Part shown: positions 6,951-16,086 of the stretch, in pieces
How the letters are laid out: every line of letters begins with the position of its first letter
Numbering within the stretch: position 1 is the stretch's first letter
Position numbers and translations under genes: made by a program
Assembly: GCA_021774795.1 (NCBI GenBank)
Contig: JAJFIR010000031.1
Location: 124,001 to 188,000 of the forward strand
Source: Emcibacteraceae bacterium
GTDB lineage: Bacteria > Pseudomonadota > Alphaproteobacteria > Sphingomonadales > Emcibacteraceae
Reading direction: 5' to 3'
Length of the DNA stretch: 64,000 bases
Notes under the pieces: generated by a model
Database searches by the model: none
Told to the model about the DNA's origin: nothing
What the model saw: the letters and a program-made list of their open reading frames with translations, nothing else

Positions 6951-7766
6951 TTAAACGCCACCATAAATGGAGAAGCCGCCATCGACGCTAATCGTTGAAC
7001 CCGTTACGAACTCTGAAGCTTCACTCAGTAGCCAGATCAAAGCGCCTTTTAATTCATCCGGTTTTCCAAAGCGTTTAAAAGGTGTTTGATTAATCACGGA
7101 TTGAGCACGTTCAGTAAAGCCGCCATCCGGTGTCATATGCATTTTTTTATTTTGTTCCGTCAGGAAAAACCCGGGTGCAAGTGCATTAATCCTCAGCTGT
7201 TCACCATATCTATTGGCGAGTTCCACCGCAAACCACTGAGTATAGCAGTCAACCGCTGCTTTACCCATATTATAACCCAGCACTCGTGTAATGGCCCGCT
7301 TGGAATTCATTGATGATATATTGACAATACTTCCCTTTTTTGCGGTTAGAGAGATCGCCTCGCCGAAAATTTGGGTCGGCACAACGGTCCCCCAAAGGTT
7401 TAGATCCATGACCTCTCTCATGCCATCCAAATTCATATTAAACAGATTTTCATCAGGCATAAGAACGCTTTGAGGCATAATGCCACCGGCGGCATTTACC
7501 AGACCGTCAATTTTCCCAAATTTATCGAGCAACTTGTCTTTAGACGCCGTGAGTTGATCTTGTTCCATAACATCAGCGATCAATGCAATTGCCTGCCCGC
7601 CATTTTTATTTATCTCATCAGCACGCTGATTAGCAACTTCTTCATTTCTGCCCAGAATACCTACCGAGCCTTCTGCTTCAACAACTGCATCAATAAAGCA
7701 CTTACCTAAAATTCCGGTACCACCAGTTACGACTATTACTTTGTTTTTTAATGAAAAATCTGTCAT
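6951..7766 (-). CDS. SDR family oxidoreductase, uronate-type
   Basis: About 271 residues. Classical short-chain dehydrogenase: NAD(P) loop TGGTGILG (15-22), NAAGG (92-96), catalytic Ser152/153, Tyr166 and Lys170 (YNMGK), and a C-terminal ISVDGGFSIYGGV. The sequence type, including GILGKCFIDA and FFLTEQNKKM, resembles SDRs annotated as D-mannonate oxidoreductase/fructuronate reductase. I chose the ATG over an in-frame GTG one codon upstream. The gene directly follows the lyase gene with a 17-bp gap and is surely co-transcribed. Inferred role: NAD(P)H-linked reduction or oxidation of a keto-uronate released by the lyase. KduD-like or DEH-reductase-like activity are alternatives. Confidence 0.85.
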   Translation of the reverse strand: MTDFSLKNKVIVVTGGTGILGKCFIDAVVEAEGSVGILGRNEEVANQRADEINKNGGQAIALIADVMEQDQLTASKDKLLDKFGKIDGLVNAAGGIMPQSVLMPDENLFNMNLDGMREVMDLNLWGTVVPTQIFGEAISLTAKKGSIVNISSMNSKRAITRVLGYNMGKAAVDCYTQWFAVELANRYGEQLRINALAPGFFLTEQNKKMHMTPDGGFTERAQSVINQTPFKRFGKPDELKGALIWLLSEASEFVTGSTISVDGGFSIYGGV

Positions 7767-7786
7767 CACTTGTCAGCCTACTTGAT

Positions 7787-10700
7787 TTAATTAATAACGA
7801 TTATTCCTTCCCCTTTGGGGACATTTACTGTTACTTCTTTTTTTTCTGCATCATACTGAATATTTTCCGTAGAACGGCCGTTAAGTAAAACCGATGAAGG
7901 TTTTCCCTCTGCGCCAATTATCAAATTCCCGCCCTGATTATGATAATATTTAAGACCCTCTGGTGACACTTCAAAGGTTATGGGAACGTCAGACTTTAGA
8001 ATCGGAATTCTATTTCGGCTAAAGATTGTCGCGGATGCCACAAACGCAACGTCGTCCGTCCAGGATAGAGCAACGGCATCCGTCTGCATTTGTTCAACAT
8101 TATAAATATTATTGGGATTAGTCGTGAAAGCAAAATTTTTGCCCGAAACAGTTCCGGAAACATGATCATCATGCGTCATTGTTATAACATCGAGATCAGA
8201 TCCAATGATGTTTGCCATGACAAGCGGTTGACCATTCTCGGTTCGAGAGGTCACCTTTATCATTCCTTCTTTTTTAAGCGGTTTAACATTACGTAATGTT
8301 TTAAGGTAATGGGGCGTTTCAACCGCTTTAATGTCCATCGCTCCCGGTGCAATATGCGCTATATTAAGTGGCGTACCGCCCTTGGTAATGGTTGAAACTT
8401 CCTGTCCGACCTTGATATCTGCAAGCTCCATGGTCTGATAGAGCAGGCTGACATCGATGTCTTCTTTTTCAGGAACTGCTATATCCACCATCAGAACTGC
8501 TCTGGGTTTAAGATAAAGCACATTGCGCGTGAGTGATTTTACTTTATCCCAATAAAGCCTGCCAATATCACCGGAAGAGAAGGAAGCATCCCTGCCATCA
8601 AGAAAATGGGCGATAAAAGCATGATCATCAAATCCGGGGGCAAAACCTGACGGGTCCCCAACTCTTTGGCTTTGATGATTACCATTGATAAGGATAGTAG
8701 AATGAGCCACCGGTTGAGTGAGGGATGATTGATAAAGTGGGTCATCATAATAGTCAGATGTATTCAAGTGGCGGTCTTCAATAAAAACTTTGCCTTTGTC
8801 GGCAACATAAAAGCTGCCTTGATCAAGATGCTGATGATTAAAGAACGGTCCCGTTCGCATCACGAAAACAAAATCATCCTTTTCCCAGCCACTTTTGAAA
8901 ACGGTGGTTCCCACATGGTGAAATGCCTTAATCGGACTCTCATCAAAAGGAGGGTCCTGTTCTACACCTGTTGTATCATAAAGAACATCCTGGAAGGTTT
9001 CGTTACTATTATCTACCTCCGCTTCATTTAAAAACTTAAAATAGTCACCGCTTTTCGGGTCAGATTTATTGTTCTTAAGATAGTTATAATACCAGCCGAG
9101 GCGAGGTTCTTGTTGCATCTCAAGCAGAAATGCCCAGTTTGAAACGGGTAAAATATCGCCGGTGGAATCGCCAAAGTCGAACCATTTTCTCTCCTTCAAC
9201 AATCCCGACCAGATATATTCGTTGTACGTGCCGACCAGTGACGCGCTTACATCAATATTAAAGACATTATTTATGGACGGAACACTGTATGCGAGGTTAG
9301 AAAAACTATAGCTGTTATAACCAAGTCCTTCGCCCCAGGAGCCATCTTTACTATCCGTCACGCGATTGAGGAAAGCGTAATATTTGAGCATGGTGCCTGT
9401 GAAATAGGGCTCAAGATTTTCTGTATCTGAACCATCACCATAAATAGCCGCCATGGTCATTAATGATCCCCCCGTTATCATCGCAATCCAATTTGAAGTT
9501 TTTGAGGTTATGTTATCGTTATAGACATATGTCTGATAGCCGCCTTTTACAATATTTTTCATTAAAGCCTGACGGATTTTTAAACTTTCTTGCGAACTCA
9601 TCAGATCATAGGTCAGGTCATAGGCTTCAGCGAGGCGATGAGACCAGCTTCCCGTATTATGTTCGCTGTAACGTCCTCTTTTTTGCTGCCACGGATGTGA
9701 CCAGTGTGGCCATTCAGAAAATTTGAGCAACATGTCTTTCACATACAAGCCTGCTTCGCGGTCACCATGAAATGAATAGGCCATCGCATTACTGCGCAAT
9801 GCCCCTGCGGTACTAAAAATATGTGATACCCATGATGGCCAAGTGGGAAGCCAGACCTCGTTGGGAAACTGATCAAGATCAAATATGAGTGTATCCAGCG
9901 GAAATTCACTCCTTTGCTGTTCGGCGTTTTCTAATATATCATCATAAACAGTTTTAAAACGTTCTTCGGTGAAGCGTTTATCGATCCATTCTTTCTTGTC
10001 TTCGTCAAAAAGAAGGCGGGGGTGCTTACCCGCCATGTCTTCTGCTTTTGGGGTAATATGAATGGTAAATTCCGTCGATGAAAGAGAAACAGAATTTTTA
10101 GAGGCGGTAAGCCTTCCAACATAAAGACCATTAGGAAAAGAAAGTTTCAGCGGATTGAGCGCCCACGTGTCACCATTTTTAGAAAGTGCCCCGTTATAAA
10201 TGAGATTATCCCTATCTGTGAATGATAGAATTTCAAGTGTTACGGCTTCTGCCTCAAGCTTCCATTGGCCGCTTAAATTAAATTGATCGCCGCGGCTATA
10301 ATGATTTTTAGGAATATACTGCGAAAATTCAGGAAGCTTGAACACTTCAGGCAATGTAAATTTAAATGCCGTTTTTTGCTGAGCATCCACCGTAATATCG
10401 TCCAGCCCAAGATAAAAAGGCATATCCGGATCAGCGTTTGGTATTTTTACAAATATTGCCAAGGCATAAGCCCTGATCTTTTTTTTGTCTTTTAAATCTG
10501 GATTTTCACGTATTAAATCTTCGAAATCTACGGTCAGATCGACCCATGCATTGCTCACCGGGCTGGGCATCGTTACATCAATCCTGCCAAGCTCACCCGC
10601 GGCAAATCTTACTTTTATAAATTCAGCATATTTATTGGTTTTTAGATAATATCTAAAGCTGACTTTTGATTGCGGTCCCAAATAGATATCCAGTAACTTT

Positions 10701-10963
10701 TGTGCACCCGCATAGTTATCGACATTTGAATATGGCGTTACCTTCTGGACAACCGATATATTTGGATCCTGCGGCACAATCTCATTGACCCTGAAATTGG
10801 GGTCATAAGCCGTATCCTGCCAAAGTGGGTAGGATGCCCAAGCTCCCAGTTCGCGATCTTCAAAATCTTCACTATAGGTGAGCGGCTCCAAAGCTTCTTG
10901 CGCAATTGATTGCGCTATGAGACAGAGATAGAGACCACACAGACATAAGATTTTTTTCAGCAT
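7787..10963 (-). CDS. Secreted heparinase II/III-like polysaccharide lyase
   Basis: 1058 residues from ATG at 10963, chosen because it gives a clean Sec signal (MLKKILCLCGLYLCLIAQSI, cleaved before QE); an upstream ATG at 10996 would add 11 polar residues. N-terminal beta-rich domain (about 30-320, carbohydrate-binding-like), then an alpha-helical toroid (about 330-680, with SEHNTGSWSHRLAEAYDLTY), then the anti-parallel beta-sandwich domain starting with FVMRTGPFFNHQHLDQGSF. NHQHLDQGSFYV is the heparinase II/III signature, with zinc-binding His/Asp residues. Expected to cleave uronate-containing or related glycans by beta-elimination in the periplasm or outside. Heads a unit with the SDR; divergent from the propeller gene. 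The exact substrate cannot be assigned: longer than most PL12/PL21 enzymes. Confidence 0.85.
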   Translation of the reverse strand: MLKKILCLCGLYLCLIAQSIAQEALEPLTYSEDFEDRELGAWASYPLWQDTAYDPNFRVNEIVPQDPNISVVQKVTPYSNVDNYAGAQKLLDIYLGPQSKVSFRYYLKTNKYAEFIKVRFAAGELGRIDVTMPSPVSNAWVDLTVDFEDLIRENPDLKDKKKIRAYALAIFVKIPNADPDMPFYLGLDDITVDAQQKTAFKFTLPEVFKLPEFSQYIPKNHYSRGDQFNLSGQWKLEAEAVTLEILSFTDRDNLIYNGALSKNGDTWALNPLKLSFPNGLYVGRLTASKNSVSLSSTEFTIHITPKAEDMAGKHPRLLFDEDKKEWIDKRFTEERFKTVYDDILENAEQQRSEFPLDTLIFDLDQFPNEVWLPTWPSWVSHIFSTAGALRSNAMAYSFHGDREAGLYVKDMLLKFSEWPHWSHPWQQKRGRYSEHNTGSWSHRLAEAYDLTYDLMSSQESLKIRQALMKNIVKGGYQTYVYNDNITSKTSNWIAMITGGSLMTMAAIYGDGSDTENLEPYFTGTMLKYYAFLNRVTDSKDGSWGEGLGYNSYSFSNLAYSVPSINNVFNIDVSASLVGTYNEYIWSGLLKERKWFDFGDSTGDILPVSNWAFLLEMQQEPRLGWYYNYLKNNKSDPKSGDYFKFLNEAEVDNSNETFQDVLYDTTGVEQDPPFDESPIKAFHHVGTTVFKSGWEKDDFVFVMRTGPFFNHQHLDQGSFYVADKGKVFIEDRHLNTSDYYDDPLYQSSLTQPVAHSTILINGNHQSQRVGDPSGFAPGFDDHAFIAHFLDGRDASFSSGDIGRLYWDKVKSLTRNVLYLKPRAVLMVDIAVPEKEDIDVSLLYQTMELADIKVGQEVSTITKGGTPLNIAHIAPGAMDIKAVETPHYLKTLRNVKPLKKEGMIKVTSRTENGQPLVMANIIGSDLDVITMTHDDHVSGTVSGKNFAFTTNPNNIYNVEQMQTDAVALSWTDDVAFVASATIFSRNRIPILKSDVPITFEVSPEGLKYYHNQGGNLIIGAEGKPSSVLLNGRSTENIQYDAEKKEVTVNVPKGEGIIVIN

Positions 10964-11187
10964 ATTTATTCGATCGTTTGCGTTTACCGCCCTCATTTTT
11001 ATTGATTATTCATGTTTTATAATAGACTTAAAAAAAGAAATTTGTCCACCCTACGGGACGTCGTTTTGAATTAGTTTTAAATTTATTGTCTCAACTTGTC
11101 CATTTGTGATAAATATGGAACTATAGCAGGCGGAAACATCTATAATTCGATCGCTTAATCGAAATCAGTAAATTTAGGGGTGAATTA

Positions 11188-12519
11188 ATGATCAGTTTTA
11201 AAACTAAGTTCATATTGCAAACAGTGTGTGTAGTGAGTCTATTAACAGCACCTGTCTATGCTCTGGCAGACGAAGCTATCATTGCCAAACGTTACTATTC
11301 GAATTTCCCCCAGTCCAAAGGAAATTACAATGGGATCACTGCCATAAGTGACGGCCTTATTTACTATGTTCTTTGCTCGGGAGATCTTGATGTAGGTGCA
11401 CAAATGTATTCTTTTAATCCCGCCAATGAACAAATCAAGCATTTGGCTGATCTCACGGAAGCTGCCGGTGAAAAGGATTTAAAAGCGATTCCACAAGGCA
11501 AAAGCCATGTGAATTTTTACGAATATGAAGGCAAGCTTTATTTTGCAACCCATGTTGATTTTTACACTCATGTTGATGGAAAAGAAATCATGGGTATTCC
11601 CCCAGCTGGTTACAAGCCTTATCAGGGGGGTCATATTTTATCATACGATTTGAAAAGCGGCGAACTAGAAGATTTAGGTGTAGCATCATCATCAAAGGGC
11701 GGTGTTATTGCCTTAAATATGGACACTGTCCGTGGTCGAATTTACGGCATAACATGGCCATCCGGCGATGTATTTCGCTATGATGTTAAGAAAAAAGAAG
11801 CCAAAGATCTTGGCAAATATTTTGCAGACGGCGAGGAAGGAGAAGGCGATAGATTTCAGGTATTGAGCCGCTCACTGACTGTAAGTCAGGTAAACGGAGG
11901 TGTATTTTTCAACAACGCGCTAGGGGAGATATATGAATATATATATGATCAGGATGAAATTGTAAAAATTGAAGAGGACAATCTGAAAAAAGATTATTTT
12001 GGCTCCGTCTCTTCACGCTCGATGGGTTATCAATGGCGGCAATCGGTTTGGTCTGAGCTTGATCAGAAAATTTATGGAGTTCATAACGAGTCCGAATATT
12101 TATTTAGCCTTGACCCAATAACAAAAAAAGTTGAACTCATCGAAAGAATGGCTACACAAACATCAAAAAATGCTGGCGTAAACGGATATGGATTTAGTCT
12201 GGGACTGGTATTTAGCCATGATAACAGCACATTATTTCATATATCTCACGCCTATCCCAACGAAGAGGAATTTGAAGAATTTGGATCGGCAGCCGTTGAT
12301 CACTTGCGACTGAAAAATCATCACATCATTTCATATAATCTACCTGAGCAAAAATATTCAGATCTTGGCGAAATTATCTTCAAAGATGGTAGCGAGCCAA
12401 TTCATATAAATTCTCTCACCCTCGGGTTGGACGGAAATTTTTATGCACTGGCCACCATCGAGTTAGAGGATGGCAGTGAGACAACGGATTTAATTTCGTT
12501 CCCTAATCCACTTGATTAA
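11188..12519 (+). CDS. Secreted beta-propeller protein, possible polysaccharide lyase
   Basis: 443 residues with a Sec signal (1-27, ending YALADE). The remainder is repeated beta-sheet blades of the pattern ...LYxFATH...ILSYDLKSGELEDLG and RIYGITWPSGDVFRYDVKK, i.e. a probable seven-bladed propeller. Two His in neighbouring strands (H107 in KSHVNFYEYEG and H122 in FATHVDFY) plus Y186 and R197 recall the His/His/Tyr/Arg layout of propeller ulvan lyases (PL24/PL25) and oligo-uronide lyases, but spacing differs and I do not claim membership. It faces away from the heparinase-like gene and overlaps the nagB-like gene end by 4 bp. Role in glycan binding or depolymerisation is inferred from place and fold. 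Confidence 0.6.
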   Translation: MISFKTKFILQTVCVVSLLTAPVYALADEAIIAKRYYSNFPQSKGNYNGITAISDGLIYYVLCSGDLDVGAQMYSFNPANEQIKHLADLTEAAGEKDLKAIPQGKSHVNFYEYEGKLYFATHVDFYTHVDGKEIMGIPPAGYKPYQGGHILSYDLKSGELEDLGVASSSKGGVIALNMDTVRGRIYGITWPSGDVFRYDVKKKEAKDLGKYFADGEEGEGDRFQVLSRSLTVSQVNGGVFFNNALGEIYEYIYDQDEIVKIEEDNLKKDYFGSVSSRSMGYQWRQSVWSELDQKIYGVHNESEYLFSLDPITKKVELIERMATQTSKNAGVNGYGFSLGLVFSHDNSTLFHISHAYPNEEEFEEFGSAAVDHLRLKNHHIISYNLPEQKYSDLGEIIFKDGSEPIHINSLTLGLDGNFYALATIELEDGSETTDLISFPNPLD

Positions 12520-13289
12520 TCCAATTTTGATGCACTGTCCTCATCAATATATAAAATAGCGTCGGGGTGATTTCTCAGGATAGTTGAAGGATATTTTTCC
12601 TGAATTTCGTCCGTCAATGTATGATAGATGGCGTCCGCCTTATTCGTTCCCGGCGAAATTGCATAGGCATATGTCGCTTTAAATAACACTGGAATGGTCA
12701 GCGTAATAGCGTGGGTAGGCACTTTTTCGATTGCGTCAAAACAGATAGGATCCTCCGGGTCTACTTGCTGCCATCTGTTTTGTTCATCAAGATCAACTAT
12801 TTTCACGAACTCAGGGTCATCAAAGAAAGCGACATGCGGATCATTAAACGCGAGATGCGTATTCTCACCAATGCCTAGAATGACTATATCCGTGGGATAT
12901 TTCCGCATGAGTTCAGCATACTTTTCACATTCTTCTTTCTGGCGTGTCTTGTCGCCATTCATGTAAAATACCGCTCCAAATGTCACATGACTGAATATTT
13001 TATCTTTCAGAAAATTTCCAAACAATTGTGGTGCGCTGCTATCCAGACCAATATATTCATCCATATGAAAAGCATTTATGCGGCTCCAGTCGACATCTTT
13101 TTCTCTTAAGCAAGCGAGAAATTCGTTTTGCGACGGGGCAGAAGCAAAAACAATATTGATATATTCTTTTTCCTCTAGCAGTGAATTTATACGCGCGCTA
13201 ATTTCCTCGGCTGCGTCCTCACCCATGCCCACTCTGGTTTTGTAAATTTTCACTTTCAGTTGGTCTTTAGAAATTTCTCTTTTGTCCAT
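12516..13289 (-). CDS. nagB: Glucosamine-6-phosphate deaminase family protein
   Basis: 257 residues, NagB/6-phosphogluconolactonase fold. Visible family motifs: INAFHMDEYIGLD (HMDEY is shared with E. coli NagB, including the catalytic-loop Asp), DIVILGIGENTHLAFNDP (normally GxGxDGHIAFNEP; here DG is replaced by NT, so one active-site position is altered), and the C-terminal TKADAIYHTL. NagB converts glucosamine-6-phosphate to fructose-6-phosphate and ammonia in the cytoplasm; GalN-6-P deaminase is an alternative. The gene lies 26 bp downstream of nagA-like and shares its direction, so the two form an amino-sugar unit with the transporter. Its end overlaps the propeller gene end by 4 bp. Confidence 0.82.
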   Translation of the reverse strand: MDKREISKDQLKVKIYKTRVGMGEDAAEEISARINSLLEEKEYINIVFASAPSQNEFLACLREKDVDWSRINAFHMDEYIGLDSSAPQLFGNFLKDKIFSHVTFGAVFYMNGDKTRQKEECEKYAELMRKYPTDIVILGIGENTHLAFNDPHVAFFDDPEFVKIVDLDEQNRWQQVDPEDPICFDAIEKVPTHAITLTIPVLFKATYAYAISPGTNKADAIYHTLTDEIQEKYPSTILRNHPDAILYIDEDSASKLD

Positions 13290-13315
13290 AATCCATTCTC
13301 TTAAAATTGTTTTTT

Positions 13316-14611
13316 TTAGTTTCTGCTATAAACAACATTCCCCTTAATGATGGTTTTTTCAATTTGAATATCGTCATCAAAAATTAAAATATCTGCATCT
13401 TTTCCGGGGACGAGCGATCCTTTTCGGTCCGCAACGCCCATAATATTGGCGGGCGTAACGCTTGCCATTCTTACGGCATCTTTCAATGGAACATCCGCCA
13501 AATTAATCATCGTCCTTACCAAACGATCAGTGGTCGCCACGCTTCCCGCAAATGAACTTCTATCAGGTAATTTTGCGACACCATCCTCAATAATTACCTT
13601 TATGCCATTTTCCAGACTTCCCAATATACTGTCCCCGTCGGGCATACCGGCACCGCGCATGGCATCCGTCACCAGTGCTATTTTATCGGCACCTTTTCTT
13701 TGATATATAAGTTTTAGGAGCGATGCAGGAAGATGCTTGCCATCGGCGATCACCTCCACATTCATTTCATCAATTAGAAATGCGCTTTGCACACCGCCGG
13801 AAAACCGGAAACTATCCCTTCGCGTTACTCCGGCCATTCCTGAATAGAGATGGGTTGCAAGCGTATATCCATTTTCGAATGCCACCAACACATCCTCATA
13901 GACAGCATTGGTATGTCCCATAGACGCCATAACGCCTTTCGAGCGCAAATAACGGGCAAATTCAAGTGACCCGTCTCTCTCTGGTGCAGAATCCCAACGT
14001 TTAATGATAGACCCACGGGCTAATATTTCCTTATACTCCTGCGGGTCAGGGTCACGGATATAACGTGGGTCCTGCGCACCCTTTTGTTCCATGGAATAAT
14101 ATGGCCCCTCCAAGAACATTCCAAGAAATTGTGCGCCCAGTTTATTTTCTTTGTCGGCTTGCCCGTAAATGTCAATATTTTTATAAAGCTCTTCTTTTTC
14201 ACCGGACAGGGCCGTGGGAAACATGGATGTGGTTCCATGCCTTGCGTGAATTTCAGCCGCTTTTAAATAGGCATCAACGGTGCCATCCAAAAATGAGTGA
14301 CCGCCACCACCATGTACATGCAAGTCAATAAATCCCGGTGAAATATTCAGACCTTTTGCGTCAATTTCTACTGCGCCCGGCACGTCGATATTGGCATCAC
14401 TCACATCTATGATTTTGCCCCCCTCAACCACAACCGTCCCCTTATTAAGCACGCGATACGGGGTGATGATACGCCCGTTATAAATTTTTAATTTTGTCTT
14501 GTTCATGGTTTGCGCAAATCCGTTCAATGAAACCATGCCGCCGCTTGCAACCAACGACGCGATGCCGAGTTTTTGCATAAACTCTCTGCGGTTTTTATTT
14601 GTTATTTTCAT
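13316..14611 (-). CDS. nagA: NagA-like N-acetylglucosamine deacetylase with Tat signal
   Basis: 431 residues from ATG 14611, fixed by GAGAGGAG 7 nt upstream (the longer frame to 14650 has no ribosome site and overlaps the transporter gene). The N-terminus KNRREFMQKLGIASLVASGG is a twin-arginine signal followed by a hydrophobic stretch and NGFAQT, so export is predicted. The body is the NagA amidohydrolase: GFIDLHVHGGGG, EGPYY...KGAQDP, GHTNAVYEDVL, HLYSGM (usually HLFNAM/HLYNAM), IADGKHL, VTDAMRGAGMPDG with catalytic Asp, and GSVATTDRLV. NagA normally works on GlcNAc-6-P in the cytoplasm; an exported form with the phosphate-contacting N of HLYNAM changed to S suggests a non-phosphorylated N-acetyl sugar. 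Sits between the Nramp-like transporter and nagB. Confidence 0.85.
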   Translation of the reverse strand: MKITNKNRREFMQKLGIASLVASGGMVSLNGFAQTMNKTKLKIYNGRIITPYRVLNKGTVVVEGGKIIDVSDANIDVPGAVEIDAKGLNISPGFIDLHVHGGGGHSFLDGTVDAYLKAAEIHARHGTTSMFPTALSGEKEELYKNIDIYGQADKENKLGAQFLGMFLEGPYYSMEQKGAQDPRYIRDPDPQEYKEILARGSIIKRWDSAPERDGSLEFARYLRSKGVMASMGHTNAVYEDVLVAFENGYTLATHLYSGMAGVTRRDSFRFSGGVQSAFLIDEMNVEVIADGKHLPASLLKLIYQRKGADKIALVTDAMRGAGMPDGDSILGSLENGIKVIIEDGVAKLPDRSSFAGSVATTDRLVRTMINLADVPLKDAVRMASVTPANIMGVADRKGSLVPGKDADILIFDDDIQIEKTIIKGNVVYSRN

Positions 14612-14627
14612 GTTATTTCTCCTCTCA

Positions 14628-15866
14628 TTACAGGAATCCTCTGATGGCAAAATAAGTCGTTATAAGTGAAAATATGATCACCGCAGAAAGTCCGGCATTC
14701 ATCCTCAGCGAGGCTTTATTTTCTTTCATAATGCTTTCTCTGTTGAGCAAGAAAAAAACCGGAATGGCAACGGCCGGTAATATCGCAGCCTGGAAAGCCA
14801 TAGAAAATACCACTAGAATAGTGGGGCTCTGCTCAAGAAATATTGAAAAGGATGCGACAAGCAACCCCGCAACGATCAATATCCGGTACATTGGTGAGTG
14901 AATGTCCCGGGGCTTATCTCTGTAATCTGATATCAGCCAAGGGGCTATCAGAATGATAGGGAACATGGTGGACAGGCCAGCACCGACAATGCCGAGTATC
15001 AATAAAAAGGCAGCTGCTTTTCCACCCAGCGGCTCAAAAAGGCCGATAAGATCAAGTGTATTATCCACCCGCAATCCCATAAGGTGAAGCGTTCCAGCGG
15101 AAACCGCCATAATCAATCCACTAATTAACAGCATCATAAAGGAGGAGGTGAAGGCATCCTTTTTCTCATCCTTCAAATTAGTGATATTCCAGCCCTTTTC
15201 AGCGACCACGGTACTGCGGATAATGAATACTGCTGCGGAACATGTGGTCCCGACCATTGCTGCTATCAATCCAAACGCGCCGGGTTCATCGGGTATGCTG
15301 GGGATCATCCCCAAAAAAATCGAAGACAGGTCGGGACTGACCATAAAAAATACGGCGACAAAGCATAACGCCATCAGAATAACGAAAAGCGTGAGAATTT
15401 TTTCAAATAATTTGTAACGACCAAACCAGAATAAAATAAGCAGCAAAAGCAGCAATAAGGGAACGATCCATTCGGCTCCTATAATCATACCGTCTGTAAG
15501 TAAACGGATACCTTCCTGAACCAGATCGGCGACGATACCCATTATCCCAACCAACGCCAGAAGTTCACCAGTGATGAGCGCGGCCATAATATATAACGCT
15601 AGCAATTTTCCGAACTTTAATTTTGTCTTTATATTATACAGAGCGGTTTTTCCCGAAACCAGTGTTGCCTGCCCGTATGCCACCATCAATATATAGGTAA
15701 ATATGCACGAAAGAACGACTGCCCAAAGCAAGGTCATGCCATATCCGGCACCCGCTCTGGCCATGGTCGTCACACTACCGGTGCCTATATTATACCCTAT
15801 TAAAAATAAGCCTGGGCCGACCGCACTTAAGGCAATTAATATTTTTTTCTTCGTTGTTTGAAACAT
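14628..15866 (-). CDS. Nramp-fold transporter lacking metal-site motifs
   Basis: 412 residues, about 11 membrane helices. Start AVGPGLFLIGYNIGTGSVTTM is the Nramp helix 1 pattern, but the metal-binding DPGN is replaced by YNIG (25-28). The helix 6 region LIAAMVGTTCSAAVFIIRS (about 200-218) has lost the MPH metal/proton motif. The protein therefore keeps the LeuT-like Nramp scaffold but should not carry Mn/Fe in the known way. It is the first gene of the transporter-nagA-nagB unit (17-bp gap to the nagA ATG), which suggests an amino-sugar or related organic substrate. Automated annotation would probably call it a divalent metal transporter; I consider that doubtful. Confidence 0.8.
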   Translation of the reverse strand: MFQTTKKKILIALSAVGPGLFLIGYNIGTGSVTTMARAGAGYGMTLLWAVVLSCIFTYILMVAYGQATLVSGKTALYNIKTKLKFGKLLALYIMAALITGELLALVGIMGIVADLVQEGIRLLTDGMIIGAEWIVPLLLLLLLILFWFGRYKLFEKILTLFVILMALCFVAVFFMVSPDLSSIFLGMIPSIPDEPGAFGLIAAMVGTTCSAAVFIIRSTVVAEKGWNITNLKDEKKDAFTSSFMMLLISGLIMAVSAGTLHLMGLRVDNTLDLIGLFEPLGGKAAAFLLILGIVGAGLSTMFPIILIAPWLISDYRDKPRDIHSPMYRILIVAGLLVASFSIFLEQSPTILVVFSMAFQAAILPAVAIPVFFLLNRESIMKENKASLRMNAGLSAVIIFSLITTYFAIRGFL

Positions 15867-15951
15867 ATTATTCGTTAATTAAAAACCCAAAACTTCCTTA
15901 GGCTTTTCTCTCCCTTAATTTGCTTGCAATTTATAGACTGGCATTAATTTG

Positions 15952-16021
15952 GAACATATTTAACAGATGCTGTCAAATTAAGTTGATGCTTTTTACAGGA
16001 TACCTAATATTAAATATGTTC
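15952..16021. promoter_or_regulatory. Split 12-bp inverted repeat upstream of amino-sugar operon
   Basis: GAACATATTTAA (15952-15963) is perfectly inverted as TTAAATATGTTC (16010-16021), centre to centre 58 bp, about 90 bp upstream of the transporter start. Widely spaced matching arms suit two operators bridged by a looping repressor, or chance in AT-rich DNA. No regulator gene is adjacent. Confidence 0.4.
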
Positions 16022-16086
16022 TCGTCGGGAAAACGCGCCTTGGGCCAATGCAGGCACTCATATTTCTTTTGGGGGCCTCTTTATTT

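Noticed and set aside
14612-14650. Upstream start for the nagA-like gene
   Set aside because: Adds 13 residues without a ribosome site, overlaps the transporter gene and hides the Tat signal; ATG 14611 has GAGAGGAG at good spacing.
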